Assembly: GCF_963678635.1 (NCBI RefSeq)
Contig: NC_087066.1
Location: 63,370,282 to 63,434,281, forward strand
Length of the DNA: 64,000 nt
Direction of reading: 5' to 3'
Origin: Symsagittifera roscoffensis
Lineage: Eukaryota > Xenacoelomorpha > Acoela > Convolutidae
Made by a program: the position numbers and the translations under genes. The notes below the pieces were generated by a model. That model was given only the letters and a program-made list of their open reading frames with translations, was not told the origin of the DNA and ran no database searches. Numbering within the stretch: position 1 is the first letter of the stretch; every line of letters begins with the position of its first letter. This document shows positions 11,212-22,972 of this stretch, piece by piece.

Positions 11212-13490
11212 TCGTGCTCACAAGTCTTCGTGCCGTCTCATCTAGAACGCTTATTGAGCTCACGTGCACCACCGAGTGCCCATACGCCACCACGAGCGGA
11301 ACCGAGAAAGCGTACATCAAAGCCGGTCCGTAGATGCAGGTCACAACTTTCCCTAGACATCTGATCATACCCACTGGGTCAGATCTCATGGCCAGGCACA
11401 AGTCAGTCAAGAGAGGTATGCCACCGTTCGCCTCCCTCAATTCTTCTCTCGTCTTGGGATTCCTTTGCTCACCCGTCAAATAGCGATTCTGCATTAGGAG
11501 GTAATCTACCAGCAACGTCTTCAGTCCGGCAGCACACTTGTATGAATAGGTTTCCATACTCGGGTGAGCCTTTCTTACCGACAGGGGTTCCCCGTACTTC
11601 ATCATTTGATGAAACGCCCTTAGCTCTCCATGAGTCAAGAGTACCAATGTCAAGTACCCATCAATTCGGAGCGTTTTCACACCCCTGCTGAACATATACG
11701 CCGGATCCATATTGAACAGGTATCTGGGGCAGACCAAATACAGGGCCAGTAAGAGGTTGATGGGTATATTCAGTAGTTCCTGCTCAAATGCATCGAAGGT
11801 GGTGTCTTTCGCATAGATCACTCTGCCCATATACTCCTTTCCCCAGCATGGGCTCAAGAATCTCAAGATTTTATGGTTTTTCCTGGTCTTCAATTCGCCT
11901 TTCGCATGCTCCATCCAGAACCCTCCGATTGTGACCTCATTGGCCGCCGTGACAAATCTCCCCAACGCCATTTCCCTGTTTTCTGCCACTTCTAGTTGTC
12001 CCTCAAGAAATTCCCTTATCTGTTTGACGAGAGGTGAAGCAATCCCATTCGTCTTGTCTGTAGCGTTCTCAAGTCTTGGGGTCAGAAATGGCCATCTACC
12101 TCTCATTTGCGTCAAGCGGTAACCCATCGATTCTAGTTGCTTCTCAGCTGCGGCTACATTTTCCCTCTCGTTGCTTGGTCCCCTTGCTTTACTGGTGGAG
12201 CTCGTAATTGTCAAATCCATGCTCCGGAACCACAGGCTGGTCGTTAGATGGTTTATAGCAGGGTGATCGTCTTTTATCTCCGGATTAAACTTCAATTGGC
12301 GGGCGAGATTCGACACCTCAAGGCAGAGGATCTCATCCAGCACAATCAAAATGTCCGCCATTTCGTAGAATCCCCTCAGTGCATGGGACACATCTGCCCA
12401 TGCCGCTGCCAGCTCCGAACTAAGAAGTCTAAAGTTGACTGGCTCCAGTTCGCGGCCATAATCATCCCCCACGAGTTACCTTTCGCTATCAAGGTCAACA
12501 TCCAACATCGCATACACAAACAACTGCAAGGCCGGTGGCATGCTCGCATAGCCCGACGATGTCGTAAAAACCACTCTCGTCTTGGTCCCAAATCGAGAAG
12601 CTACCAACTCTCGTACCTCGTGCTTAGCGGCTAACAGTGTCTGGATTGCTTCCCAGATCTTCTTGGGTGTTGGTTCCTCACCTCTTAGATGCTCTAGAAG
12701 CCCTGCCGCATGCAGGTGGTCGTTCATTCCCGCAAATAGCAACAGCTCAGGCTCGCAAGGAGTCTCCGATTTAATTGCCACCACCAGGGTCAACATTTGA
12801 TTCAGTTCTGCTCCAGGCAACAGATACACCAAGGTCTCTGACCAGAACAACTTCGGAGACGTCCCCTGGAAGTCCGATCCCGCCACGATGATCACCCTCG
12901 CTGCTCTGGATCCGATCGATCGTATACTGCCAACGTTTTGGCTAGCTGCGAGCTTCCACAGGATTTTCTATACCTTGGGTCTTCGGCCAGCTTTGGACCT
13001 CCGAACGCGGCATCTGGAAGTCCCATTATTTCCGGCTCAAGAAGCTTTTCCACTATTCTCAGCTGTGTGGGAATCGCTACCCTGATTCTGGCTATACTTG
13101 TTTGGTGTTTGGGAGGTTCCGCTATGAGTCCTGGACTCCCCAGTTGCTTGAGGGGCCTGTAGTTGACTGGGCCCATTATCGAGTTTGCGGAATCCCAGTT
13201 AAATCTGCTGTCTCCAACGTCCCGGCTCTCGAGAAATGTGTCTCGTGGGCCTTTAACCAGTCCACTCAGTGGTGTCTGCTCAAGTCCTCGTGTGACACAC
13301 TCTTGATCCCCAGGATCTGCGCCAACTCTTGCCTACATGCCAAATCTTCCAGGTCTAGATCCTTCACCCTCTCTAGATACCGTGCCTTGCACGTCTTTCC
13401 TGGTCTCTCCACCTTCCTGCTGTCCACTACCACCACCGAGAATTTTACCGAGCTCTGGGGCGTGGATGACACCACCTCATCTCCTTCCAT
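11204..13490 (-). pseudogene. ORF-X copy A, second SGNH-like domain and helical region
   Basis: Four frames in sequence (13266-13490, 12892-13176, 12476-12895, 11204-12472) align with B 42886-45377. The core is a Rossmann-like stretch with IIVAGSDF at the first strand and LLLFAGMNDHLHAAGLLEHL at the GxND block of SGNH hydrolases; KDDHPAINHL could hold the late Asp/His. The usual Gly-Asp-Ser nucleophile order is changed to Gly-Ser-Asp. The 422-codon frame continues through LALYLVCPRYLFN, where B has a stop, and ends in LLMQNRYLTGEQRNPK and GPALMYAFSVPLV. Enzyme activity is doubtful; the fold call is inference from motifs. Confidence 0.6.
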
Positions 13491-13575
13491 CGGCGTGGCT
13501 CCCAGTTGTCTGATCCTGCCGCTCCTTGAACTGTCTCTCCAGTCAACTTTTCCTCTCAGACGGCCAGATAAGGGT

Positions 13576-14390
13576 CTAGCTGCGAAGAAGGTAGGTTTTG
13601 GGGGGTGGGCCGGAGGAAAACTGAGCTGTCTCCAGCATGTTTATGTGCCCTTGGAAGACACCAATCAGCCACTCCAGGCCCCTGGGCTTGTCGAGCTTGT
13701 CGAAGTGGATGCCATGCGAAGACGCGTCATCCGGAAGGGGATGTTTTATCATGTTGGCCACGTCCAGCAACCTCACGGGAAGCACGCTCCTTTGCTGGAT
13801 CTGTCTGATTATCTCGTTGAGGTTGCGCACCTTATCATTCATTTCCCTCGCAAGCTGGTCGGCCTTCGTTTTATATGGGACGGTGCAAATGGTGAGTACC
13901 ACTGGATCTAGATAAATTCTCAGTTCCTCAAGAATTTAACTCATTTTTTCTTGCAGCCTCATTACCTTTCTCGGTTCCCCTCTGGACACGTCATTGGTTC
14001 CATCATCAGAGTGACCGTGTACATCTTCACCATATCGATCATCTCCGGTGACCCCAACATCTGTGGCGTTTCAGCTCCAGAAAAACTCAAGACCCCCACT
14101 TGCCAATGTGACTGGATCCGCGTCAACACTCGTATCAGACTGTCCCCTATAATCAAGTGGACCGCACCCTCAGGTATCCTTGGCTGTGTGTAGTATTCAG
14201 CCCAAGACGCATCATGGAACGCATCCCTCCTTTCTCGTTGTTCCGCTGTCCAGTCCATTCGGTTGTGCCTGTGATAGGCACCGTCTGTGTTTTTCTTGTA
14301 GCTCGCAATTATTACATTCCTGACCGAATGATCTCTCCAGGTGGGAGGTCGCCCCTCTCGAGCTGCATTGTCGCGGGCCTTCGACTGCAA
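13576..14390 (-). pseudogene. ORF-X copy A, SGNH/GDSL hydrolase domain, broken
   Basis: Two frames (13962-14390 and 13576-13902) cover an SGNH hydrolase domain homologous to B 45375-46331. The nucleophile block VHLIIGDSLIRVL is intact. The GTND block can be read only after a frame change near 13995, and a TAA interrupts the sequence between the fragments. The last block is DDASSHGIHFDKLD, where the expected Asp of DGIH is His. The pieces are therefore dead, but motif order and spacing match the family. The region lies between the coiled coil upstream and the second SGNH-like domain downstream. Confidence 0.75.
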
Positions 14391-14393
14391 CCT

Positions 14394-15325
14394 CTACTGT
14401 AGCTCTTCGAGACGTGATGAACCCGTCCCGGTCTGACTACCACCCGTTGAGCTGGGAGTGTATTTCGGCAGCGCGATATCCATCAAAGGCCGGATCGGTT
14501 GCATCTCTAGACCGCGCACGGAGGATACCGGCTCGGGCATTGTCCACGCCTCCAGACCCTCATTCATATGTTTTTGAGCTACTCGATCCAGGTTAAGTCG
14601 GCCACTCGACAGGGGAACCTCATCCACCTCCATCTACGACTCCGGTCTCGATCCAGTGACAGCTGGTTCAGTCGTCTTCTTCTTCTTCTTTTCTTTCCCG
14701 CTCGCGACCGCTTGCCGCCTCCTCAGTAGTCGCTCCAGCTCTGATTTTATCTGGTCACAATTGGCTACGCTTTGTTGCAGCCTCTGCTCTTGCACTCGTT
14801 CTGCCAGCAGCAGATCCCGATCAAGAATGGCCTTGTCTCGCTCAAGTATCGCCTGCTCGCGATCAAGCTTTGCTTGATCCCTTTCAAGAATCGCCTGAAC
14901 CATATCCAGAATGGCTTCGTCCCGTTACCTTTGGGCCCTTTCCAACTCTCTCTTCATACTGCCGAGATCCGGATACGACTCCTCTATTTGTTGCGAGCGG
15001 AACTTCGACGGTGGCTTGCTCGTGGACTGAGTCGCTGTTCCCGCTGGAGGCCTGGTCGGTGGAAATTCTCCCGCACCATATTCCGTGTCGCTACCCAAGC
15101 CAGGATTTCTCGCAAGGTCATGCCCTCTCAGGCCTGCATCCGCATTCCAGGATAGCCATCTGGTTTGCTCCTGGTTTGATACTCCAATGGCAGGATGGCG
15201 TTCAACATCACCGCCAGTCTTTCATCCACTTGGGTATAGTCTAGGTCCCTTAAGCGCCTGAACAACTCGTCGAGGGTAGGCTTCCTGAGCGCTGCTGGCA
15301 CAGACTTCCAGAAGCGATACGCCAT
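14394..15325 (-). pseudogene. ORF-X copy A, N-terminus and coiled coil
   Basis: 15128-15325 begins MAYRFWKSVPAALRKPTLDE, the conserved N-terminus also seen at 19157 and 47283, which supports this ATG as the ORF-X start. A frame change then leads to a heptad-like region (14634-14903) rich in ERDQAKLDREQAILERDKA-type repeats, a predicted coiled coil. An in-frame TAG at 14634-14636 separates it from 14394-14633 (MEVDEVPLSSGRLNLDRVAQ); B has an arginine codon at that place, so the stop is specific to A. The role is unknown; a coiled coil suggests assembly. Confidence 0.65.
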
Positions 15326-15868
15326 CGTTATTGTACCTTTAAGCGATCTCGCGTATCAACCAACTCAAGAATTACCCTACCAGTTAGACTTAGGAATTAC
15401 CCTACCAGTTAGACTCAAGAAGTGCTTTTCCCCAATTGATACTTGAAAAATGTTTCCCTATGGTATTGCTAGTAGAGAACTTGTTCAAGATCTCCCCTTT
15501 TGTTCAAAAGAGTGTTGCTTGATTGTCAATTCAATTTTGCAAATCAATCTGAAAATAAAGTTTGTTTTAAGTCTAAGATGTCTTTGCTCATGCCTAGCCT
15601 AAACCCCCCATTAATACCTTTAAGACATTTCCTTAACAATTCCAATAAAACGATTCAATTTAGATGTTAAAAGCATACAAATTCAATTTATGTTTTAGCA
15701 CCATTAATTCTCAAGGATTCATTTTCATGCCAATCACATTAAAATTCATCTACCTGACTCGTGTCCCCTTCTACCTAGCTGGGGAACCCTGTGCCTCCCA
15801 ACTCAAGATTTCCATGTCCATTCAAAATCAGGTGATACTCAAGTAGTACTTCTTGTGCAGGTGCACAA
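15326..15868. other. Non-coding interval between pol C-terminus and ORF-X (copy A, iii)
   Basis: About 540 bp without a usable frame, AT-rich, between the macro-like domain and the ORF-X start codon. It includes a short direct repeat (ATTACCCTACCAGTTAGACT twice, near 15369 and 15393). The same interval recurs at 19158-19619 and, diverged, at 47284-47734. Its conserved position suggests a regulatory role such as an internal promoter or splice acceptor for ORF-X; this is inference. Confidence 0.5.
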
Positions 15869-18786
15869 TTATCTCTCCGTCTCTGCAAAGACCACTTGTA
15901 GGATGGCATACAATTCCCAAGGCTTCAACTTGCCCCTGTTTGGGTCGTAGACTGGCATCGAGACCTCCAGTATTCCTCTTTCGACCAAGAAGTCCCTCAG
16001 CCTCGTTAGTGCCAACATCACGTGTTCGGGATCTATCGTGTTCCTTTCATTGACCTTTGTTACCAAACAGCACAGGTATTTATCCGGAACTTAGGACACT
16101 GAGGGAGGAAGCGCAGCCATGCCTACATAGAAACTCCACATTTTGATATTCTCTCTTGAAGTCAGCCTCTAGTCTCGTTTTGAAGCTCATATCTGCTGTT
16201 ATGCAGAATGCGCTTGTCCTATCTGACAAGATGAAGTCGCTGTCCGTGATCAGGATGTTCTCTGAATATTCATTGGGTATTTCAAATTTTGTCTTGAAAT
16301 TTCTCCCTATGGTAGGCTCAGCCTCCTCCTGATCCAATTCCAACCCGTTGGTCTCTCTCATTTCCCTGAATTTCTTTATCTTCAAATTTTCGGTGTGGGT
16401 AAGTCCTACCCCCACTCCCCGGACAAAAATATTTCCTCGGGTTGTATCTTATCAATCAAGAAGTCATCCCCATACCTGTTGTATCTTATGCTTGTCCGCT
16501 TGCGATTGCTATTTCTTGTCCCTGCTGTCCTCGGCAAGTCTGGTTCCGTCCACTGTGGCAGCTCCTTCTGCTCTGGATCATTCCAGTCTTCCTCCGCGAA
16601 AGATCTCTCATCTGAATCTACATCTATTTTCTCATTATCATCCATGCTCACGTCCTCGTTACCATCATTTTTCTCTCTGGTGTCTTTTTGGTTCACTTCA
16701 CATGCTGGCTCTACCAGTAGATGCTCGAGTCCTTCCATGTTCTGTGGTACATACCAGTCCTTCGGAGATGGGACATGAGGTTTCAGATTTTCATAGTGCG
16801 CTGCATGCCCTGTACTCAAGCGATAGAACCGACCCTGCTGGTGTACCTCCGTTATCAAAAACGTCCTCTCCATTTCTTTGGCAATTTTTGCTTGCCCTTT
16901 GGAGGTATGATGTTTTGGAACACCCAGACATATTGTCCCACTGCATACGGTTTCGCCTGAAGTATTTTCCATCGTACTTCTTCCGCTGCCTGCCTCATCT
17001 GTGCTTGCGCCGTGTTCCTTCTGCAGAGCTCGTTCAATTCATGTTGTCTCTTGACAGCTTCCTTCACGTACGCCTTAGGCGACGTCTCTTTTTACCTTCG
17101 TATTCTGGATAGAAGAATGTCAGGGGCATCGCTCTTTTCCTGCCAGTTAACATCATAAAAGTCAGGTCCCCCACGAAAGCTTTCCCATAATTCGATTGGA
17201 ATGTCATCGGACAACCATATCATGATATCCAATGCGCTATCAAATGATCACACGTCTCTTCCGCTGAGGCTGTCTGACATGGCACTGCTTCCGCCAACTT
17301 CGTAAAGTATTCTATTATAACCAGTATTTGATTGTATCCCGAGTCAGTCATGCAGATCTTCTGATTGTCTATCTGCACGACTTCGTTAAACTCCGAACTC
17401 TCTGCGGACTTGAGTGGGAATTTCATTTTTTTAGGGTCTTTCAGTTGTAAACACGACGGACATGCGTTTACCCACCTTTCGCAAGCCTTTCTCAACCCTG
17501 GCCAATCAAACCTGTGTAGTATTTTTTGTTGTACCTTGTCTATACCCTGATGTCCCATCTGGTCGTGCGATCTGAACAACGCTTCCGTCTGATATAGCTC
17601 TGGTAGTATGATGAGATTATGCTTGTGCAACATCTTCTCTTAATTTTTATTCTACAGGTGACCTCGCCATCAGCTGTGTGGTAGAGCAAATCACTTCTCT
17701 CTTTGTGGAACTGGCTCAAGATCTTGTAACTATCTTCCTCCAGGTCCTCTTTCTCTTTGACTCCAGTCCGGATCCATTTGGATAGGTTGCTTGTCATCTT
17801 GTCATTCTTCAGGGCTTGTATCAGATCCGAAATTCTATATCTCGCTTTGACATGATCCTTCAATGCGATCATCTGACCATTCAGTTCTCTGGGACTATGG
17901 ATGTCGTCTTTCAGCTTGACGCAAACTATCCTTATCAAGGGATCCCTGTCATCATCTGGCGACAGGTTTATTCTGATATTTGAATTGCACGAGAGCTCCC
18001 TGAACGGTTTCCTTGACACTGCAATTTTCTCAAGCTCTTCTCTTCCGTACACCTCCTGTTGATCTAGATTGTACGTTCCTGAGGAAGGGTCAGTTTGTAG
18101 CTCCCTGTCGCGGTGCCTCATTTTCTCTTCTGCCAACATCATACAAAACTATCTTGGTCATTGCCACTTTTCTCTGAGTCTTCATCCCATTCATAGGACT
18201 CCCCGGATAATTTCTCTTCTTCGGCGTCTTCTTCTGATGTCGGCCACTCCCCGGACTATTGACCAGGTCCAAGGTGTTCGGCCTCATCCCTGAATGACCC
18301 ATTCTTCTTTCAAAGCGTAGTCCGCCTCAAAATCTCTTCTGGGATTTTCTCAACTAATGTCTGCCCAATTTCCTTGTCCTCAAGTTGCTTTTCTTTCAAC
18401 GAGTCCTCGCCATGAGCTGCTTTTTCTTTCAACGAGTCCTCGCCACGAGCTGCTTCACTTCTTCTCAGTATTGTGACCTCTGGTTCGTCTTTGTTATTGC
18501 TCCGGACTACGAGTTTATCGTCTGCTAGCTTCTCGAGTAATCCCCTCAAAACCTCGCCTATCTTTACCCTTCTTGTCTCTTTTTCATTGAGATCGTAGTC
18601 TTTTGCCTTTGGTGTTTCCCTCACTATTTTCGACTTGAGCATTACTTCCATTGGAATCCCTGGATTTCTCTTCATAATTGTCTTCTCTCGATGCTCCGCT
18701 GGAAGTTCGGGATGGTCTTCTATTGGTTTGTCTGACTTGTCAAGCCACATCGTGAGTGGAAGGTTGTCGTACGTCTCCTTGTCCAT
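15869..18786 (-). pseudogene. Element A pol 3' half, unit iii: RNase H-IN linker, integrase, macro-like domain
   Basis: Read right to left. The RNase H-integrase linker is at 18310-18786, with a duplicated GEDSLKEK block. The rest of the linker and the start of IN are at 17540-18302. Integrase 17220-17633 has the HHCC zinc pattern (SHDQMGHQ ... CPSC) and the first catalytic Asp (VVQIDNQKI). The C-terminal IN region 16406-17067 has VWVFQNIIPPKG and KKWRG (GPF/Y-like). An acidic tail and the macro-like domain follow at 15869-16415. The IN core from VGDLTFMMLTG lacks the stretch that should hold the third catalytic residue. About 340 bp between acidic tail and macro-like domain are deleted near 16430. 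A frameshift lies near 17090. Confidence 0.7.
17765..18762. repeat. 1-kb pol linker repeat (partner 32920-33917)
   Basis: Near-identical at an offset of 15,155 bp. It breaks the collinearity of the 8.67-kb tandem duplication, because the expected partner of 32.9-33.9 kb would be 24.2-25.2 kb. Confidence 0.85.
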
Positions 18787-19157
18787 AAAAGAGAAGCCAT
18801 CTTTGATTTCTGGCCTGTCCGCCTCTCCCTTTGCTCCTGTCTTTCCAAGAATTCCGTCATTTCACTCAAGCTATCGGCATTTTGATGTTTGTCCCTTTTT
18901 CCGTGTTCAATGATCATATTATAGCCATCCAAGCGAACTATCCATCTCCCAATGTAGCTATCTATGTCGCTTCCTCCGCGAAATGTCGCTGACTCCCTGC
19001 ATTCGTCTTGTGCTTCCAATGGCAGGATGGCGTTCAACATCACCGCCAGTCTTTCATCCACTTGGGTATAGTCCAGGTCCCTGAAGCGCCTGTACAGCTC
19101 GTCGAGGGTAGGCTTCCTGAGCGCTGCTGGCATAGACTTCCAGAAGCGATACGCCAT
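18720..19157 (-). pseudogene. Chimeric ORF: ORF-X N-terminus fused to RNase H C-terminus
   Basis: A 145-codon open frame starts with the conserved ORF-X N-terminus (MAYRFWKSMPAALRKPTLDE), runs through ECRESATFRGGSD and then switches to the C-terminal part of the pol RNase H (IDSYIGRWIVRLDGYNMII ... NADSLSEM). The switch near 18965-18990 marks a tandem-duplication joint: 19157 corresponds to 15325, a unit of about 3.83 kb. The frame stays open across the joint, but no function is expected. Confidence 0.7.
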
Positions 19158-19619
19158 CGTTATTGTACCATTAAGCGATCTCGCGTTTCAACCAACTCAA
19201 GATTTACCCTACCAGTTAGACCTAGGAATTACCCTACCAGTTAGACTCCAGAAGATTTGTTCAAGATCTCCCCTTTTGTTCAAATGAGTGTTGCTTGATT
19301 GTCAATTCAATTTTGCAAATCAATCTGAAAATAAAGTTTGTTTTAAGTCTAAGATGCCTTTGCTCATGCCTAGCCTAAACCACTCATTAATACCCTTAAG
19401 ACATTACCTTAACAATTCCAATAAAATGATTCAATTTAGATGTTAAAAGCATATAAATTCAATTTATGTTTTAGCACCATTAATTCGCAAGTATTCAATT
19501 GTCATGCCAATCACATTAAATTTTATCTACCTGACTCGTGTCCCCTTCTACCTAGCTGGGGAACCCTGTGCCTCCCAACTCAAGATTTCCCTGTCCATTC
19601 AAAATCAGGTGATACTCAA
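19158..19619. other. Non-coding interval, duplicate of 15326-15868
   Basis: Near-identical to the interval before ORF-X in unit iii, apart from about 80 bp missing around 19250 and small differences. No coding frame is seen. Confidence 0.5.
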
Positions 19620-20722
19620 TTAGTACTTCTTGTGCAGGTGCACAATTATCTCCGTCTCTGCAAAGACCACTTGTAGGATGGCATACAATTCCCAAGGGTT
19701 CAACTTGCCCCTGTTTGGGTCGTAGACTGGCATCGAGACCTCCAGTATTCCTCTTTCGACCATGAAGTCCCTCAGCCTCGTTAGTGCCAACATCACGTGT
19801 TCGGGATCTATCGTGTTCCTTTCATTGACCTTTGTTACCAAACAGCACAGGTATTTATCCGGAACTTGTGACCTTGAGGGAGGAAGCGCAGCCATTCCTC
19901 CCAACCCCCATCTCTGCCTACATAGAAACTCCACATTTTGATATTCTCTCTTGAAGTCGGCCTTTAGTCTCGTTTTGAAGCTCATATCTGCCGTTATGCA
20001 GATTGCGCTTGTCCTATCTGACAAGATGAAGTCGCTGTCCGTGATCAGGATGTTCTCTGAATATTCATTGGGTATTTCAAATTTTGTCTTGAAATTTCTC
20101 CCTATGGTAGGCTCAGCCTCCTCCTGATGCAATTCCAACCCGTTGGTCTCTCTCATTTCCCTGAATTTCTTTATCTTCAAATTTTCGGTGTGGGTAAGTC
20201 CTACCCCCACTCCCCGGACAAAAATATTTATCGACGTCCCCGTCGATGATGCTGGGTCTAAATTATCCGGTGTTATTTCCTGTGGCCGGTCGGTGGCTGT
20301 CCAACCGAAAAGCGGATCTTTTGTCTTCACATGTTTTTCTGCTGACACATCGACCTGCTGGATACTTTGCGCTTCTTATCCTTTATTCTTGATGTTATAC
20401 ATCCATTCCAGTATCCTCGGGTTTGTGTTTTCCCTCCTTTCTATCTCGCTCTGCTCCAGGTCTATTTTTCGTTCTGGTACTGAGCGATCCTCCTGCAAGG
20501 AGTGCTCCCCGTCGCCGATGAGTTGCCACTCTTCATCGGCTACCAGCTCGCCCTCATTCACTAACACCTCGCCTATTTCCTCGGGTTGTATCTTATCAAT
20601 CAAGAAGTCATCACCATACCTGTTGTATCTCATGCTTGTCCGCTTGCGATTGCTATTTCTTGTCCCTGCTGTCCTCGGCAAGTCTGGTTCCGTCCACTGT
20701 GGCAGCTCCTTCTGCTCTGGAT
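19620..20722 (-). pseudogene. Element A pol C-terminal end: acidic tail and macro-like domain
   Basis: 20376-20681 encodes the acidic tail after integrase (RYNRYGDDFLIDKIQPEE, then GEVLVNEGELVADEEWQ). 19620-20348 (242 codons) encodes the best-preserved macro-like domain of element A: ILITDSDFILSDRTSAICI as first strands, GGMAALPPS, KYLCCLVTKVNE, LRDFMVERGILEVSMPVYDP and VVFAETEIIVHLHKKY. The order resembles TARG1-type macro domains, but the glycine-rich loop after the late strand (MPRIGCG in that family) reads MPVYDPNRG here, so ADP-ribose hydrolysis may be lost. The tail is joined abnormally to integrase at 20723. Confidence 0.6.
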
Positions 20723-22972
20723 CATGCTGGCTCTACCAGTAGATACTCGAGTCCTTCCATGTTCTGTGGTACAAACCAGTCCTTCGGAGATGGGACATGA
20801 GGTTTCAGATTTTCATAGTGCGCTGCACGCCCTGTACTCAAGCGATAGAACCGACCCTGCTGGTGTACCTCCGTTATAAAAAACGTCCTCTCCATTTCTT
20901 TAGCAATTTTTTCTTGCCCTTTGGAGGTATGATGTTTTGGAACACCCAGACATATTGTCCCACTGCATACGGTTTCGCATGAAGTTTTTTTCATCGTACT
21001 TCTTCCGCTGCCTGCCTCATCTGTTCTTGCGCCGTGTTCCTTCTGCAGAGCTCGTTCAATTCCTGTTGTCTCTTGACAGCTTCCTTTACGTACGCCTGAG
21101 GCGACGTCTTTTTCCCTTCGTATTCTGGATAGAAGAATGTCAGGGGCATCGCTCTTTTCCTGCCAGTTAACATCATAAAAGTCAGGTCCCCCACGAGAGC
21201 TTTCCCATTTTCCGATTGGAATGTCATCGGACAACCATATCGAGATATCCAATTCGCTATCAAATGGTCACACGTCTCTTCCGCTGAGGCTGTCCGACAT
21301 GGCACTGCTTCCGCCAGCTTCGTAAAGTGATCTATTATAACCAGTATTTGATTGTATCCCGAGTCAGTCCTGCAGATCTTCTGATGGTCTATCTGCACGA
21401 CTTCGTTAAAGACTGAACTCTCTGCGGACTTGAGTGGGAATTTCATTTTTCTAGGGTCTTTCACTTGTAAACACGACGGACATGCGTTTACCCAACTTTC
21501 GCAAGCCTTTCTCAACCTTGGCCAATCAAACCTGTGTAGTATTTTTTGTTGTACCTTGTCTAAACACTGATGTCCCATCTGGTCGTGCGATCTGAACAAC
21601 GCTTCCGTCTGATATAGCTCTGGTAGTATGATGAGGTTATGCTTGTGCAACATCTTCTCTTCATTTTTATTCTACAGGATACCTCGCCATCAGCTGTGTG
21701 GTAGAGCAAATCACTTCTCTCTTTGTGGAACTGGCTCAAGATCTTGTAACTATCTTCCTTCAGGTCCTCTTTCTCTTTGACTCCAGTTCGGATTCATTTG
21801 GATAGGTTGCTTGTCATCTTGTCATTCTTCAGGGCTTGTATCAGATCCGACATTCTATATCTCGCTTTGACGTGTTCCTTCAATGCAATCATCTGACCAT
21901 TCAGTTCTCTAGGACTGTGGATGTCGTCTTTCAGCTTGACGCAAACTATCCTTCTCAAGGGCTCCCTGTCATCATCTGGCGACAGGTTTATTCTGACATT
22001 TGAATTGCACGATAGCTCCCTGAACGGTTTCCTTGACACTGCATTTTTCTCAAGCTCTTCTCTTCCGTACACCTCCTGTTGATCTAGATTGTACGTTCCT
22101 GAGGAAGGGTCAGTTTGTAGCTCCCTGTAGCGGTGCCTCATTTTCTCTTCTGCCAACATCATGCAAAAACTATCTTGGTCATTGCCACTTTTCTCTGAGT
22201 CTTCATCCCATTCATAGGACTCCCCGGATAATTTATCTTCTTCGGCGTCTTCTTCTGATGTCGGCCACTCCCCGGACTATTGACCAGGTCCAAGGTGTTC
22301 GGCCTCCTCCCTGAAAGACCCTTTCTTCTTTCAAAGCATAGTCCGCCTCAAAATCTCTTCTGGGATTTTCTCAACCAATGTCTGCGCAATTTCCTTGTCC
22401 TCAAGTTGCTTTTCTTTCAACGAGTCCTCGCCACGAGCTGCTTCACTTCTTCTCATTATTGTGACCTCTGGTTCATCTTTGTTATTGCTCCGGACTACGA
22501 GTTTATCGTCTGCTAGCTTCTCGAGTAATCCCCTCAAGTCCTCACCTATCTTCACCCTTCTTGTCTCTTTTTCATTGAGATCGTAGCCTTTTGCCTTTGG
22601 TATTTCCCTCACTGTTTTCGACTTGAGCATTACTTCCATTGGAATCCCTGGCTTTCTCTTCAAAATTGTCTTCTCTTGATGCTCCGCTGGAAGTTCGGGA
22701 TGGTCTTCTATTGGTTTCTCTGACCTGTCAAGCCACCTCGTGAGTGGAATGTTGTCGTACGTCTCGTTGTCCATAAAAGAGAAGCCATCTTTGATTTCTG
22801 GCCTGTCCGCCTCTCCCTTTGCTCCTGTCTTTCGTAGAATTCCATCATTTCACTCAAGCTATCGGCATTTTGATGTTTGTACCTTTTTCTGTGTTCAATG
22901 ATCATATTATAGCCATCCAAGCAAACTATCCATCTCCCAATGTAGCTATCTATCTCCTCGGGTTGTATCTTA
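20723..22972 (-). pseudogene. Element A pol 3' half, unit ii (RNase H tail, linker, integrase)
   Basis: Contains the linker (22331-22774), the IN-proximal part (21794-22162), integrase (20991-21653: SHDQMGHQ, CPSC, VVQIDHQKI, RYGCPMTFQSENGKAL) and the IN C-terminal region (20722-21252, VWVFQN-type block in a shifted frame). At the second catalytic position the sequence reads SEN where Ty3 integrases have SDN, so Asp is replaced by Glu. The region to the third catalytic residue is deleted. Near-identical to unit i (23222-25471). Confidence 0.7.

Noticed and set aside
13891-13946. A plus-strand intron-like GTGAGT...TTTCTTGCAG
   Set aside because: It lies opposite the minus-strand SGNH coding region, and homologous coding sequence in B runs through it.
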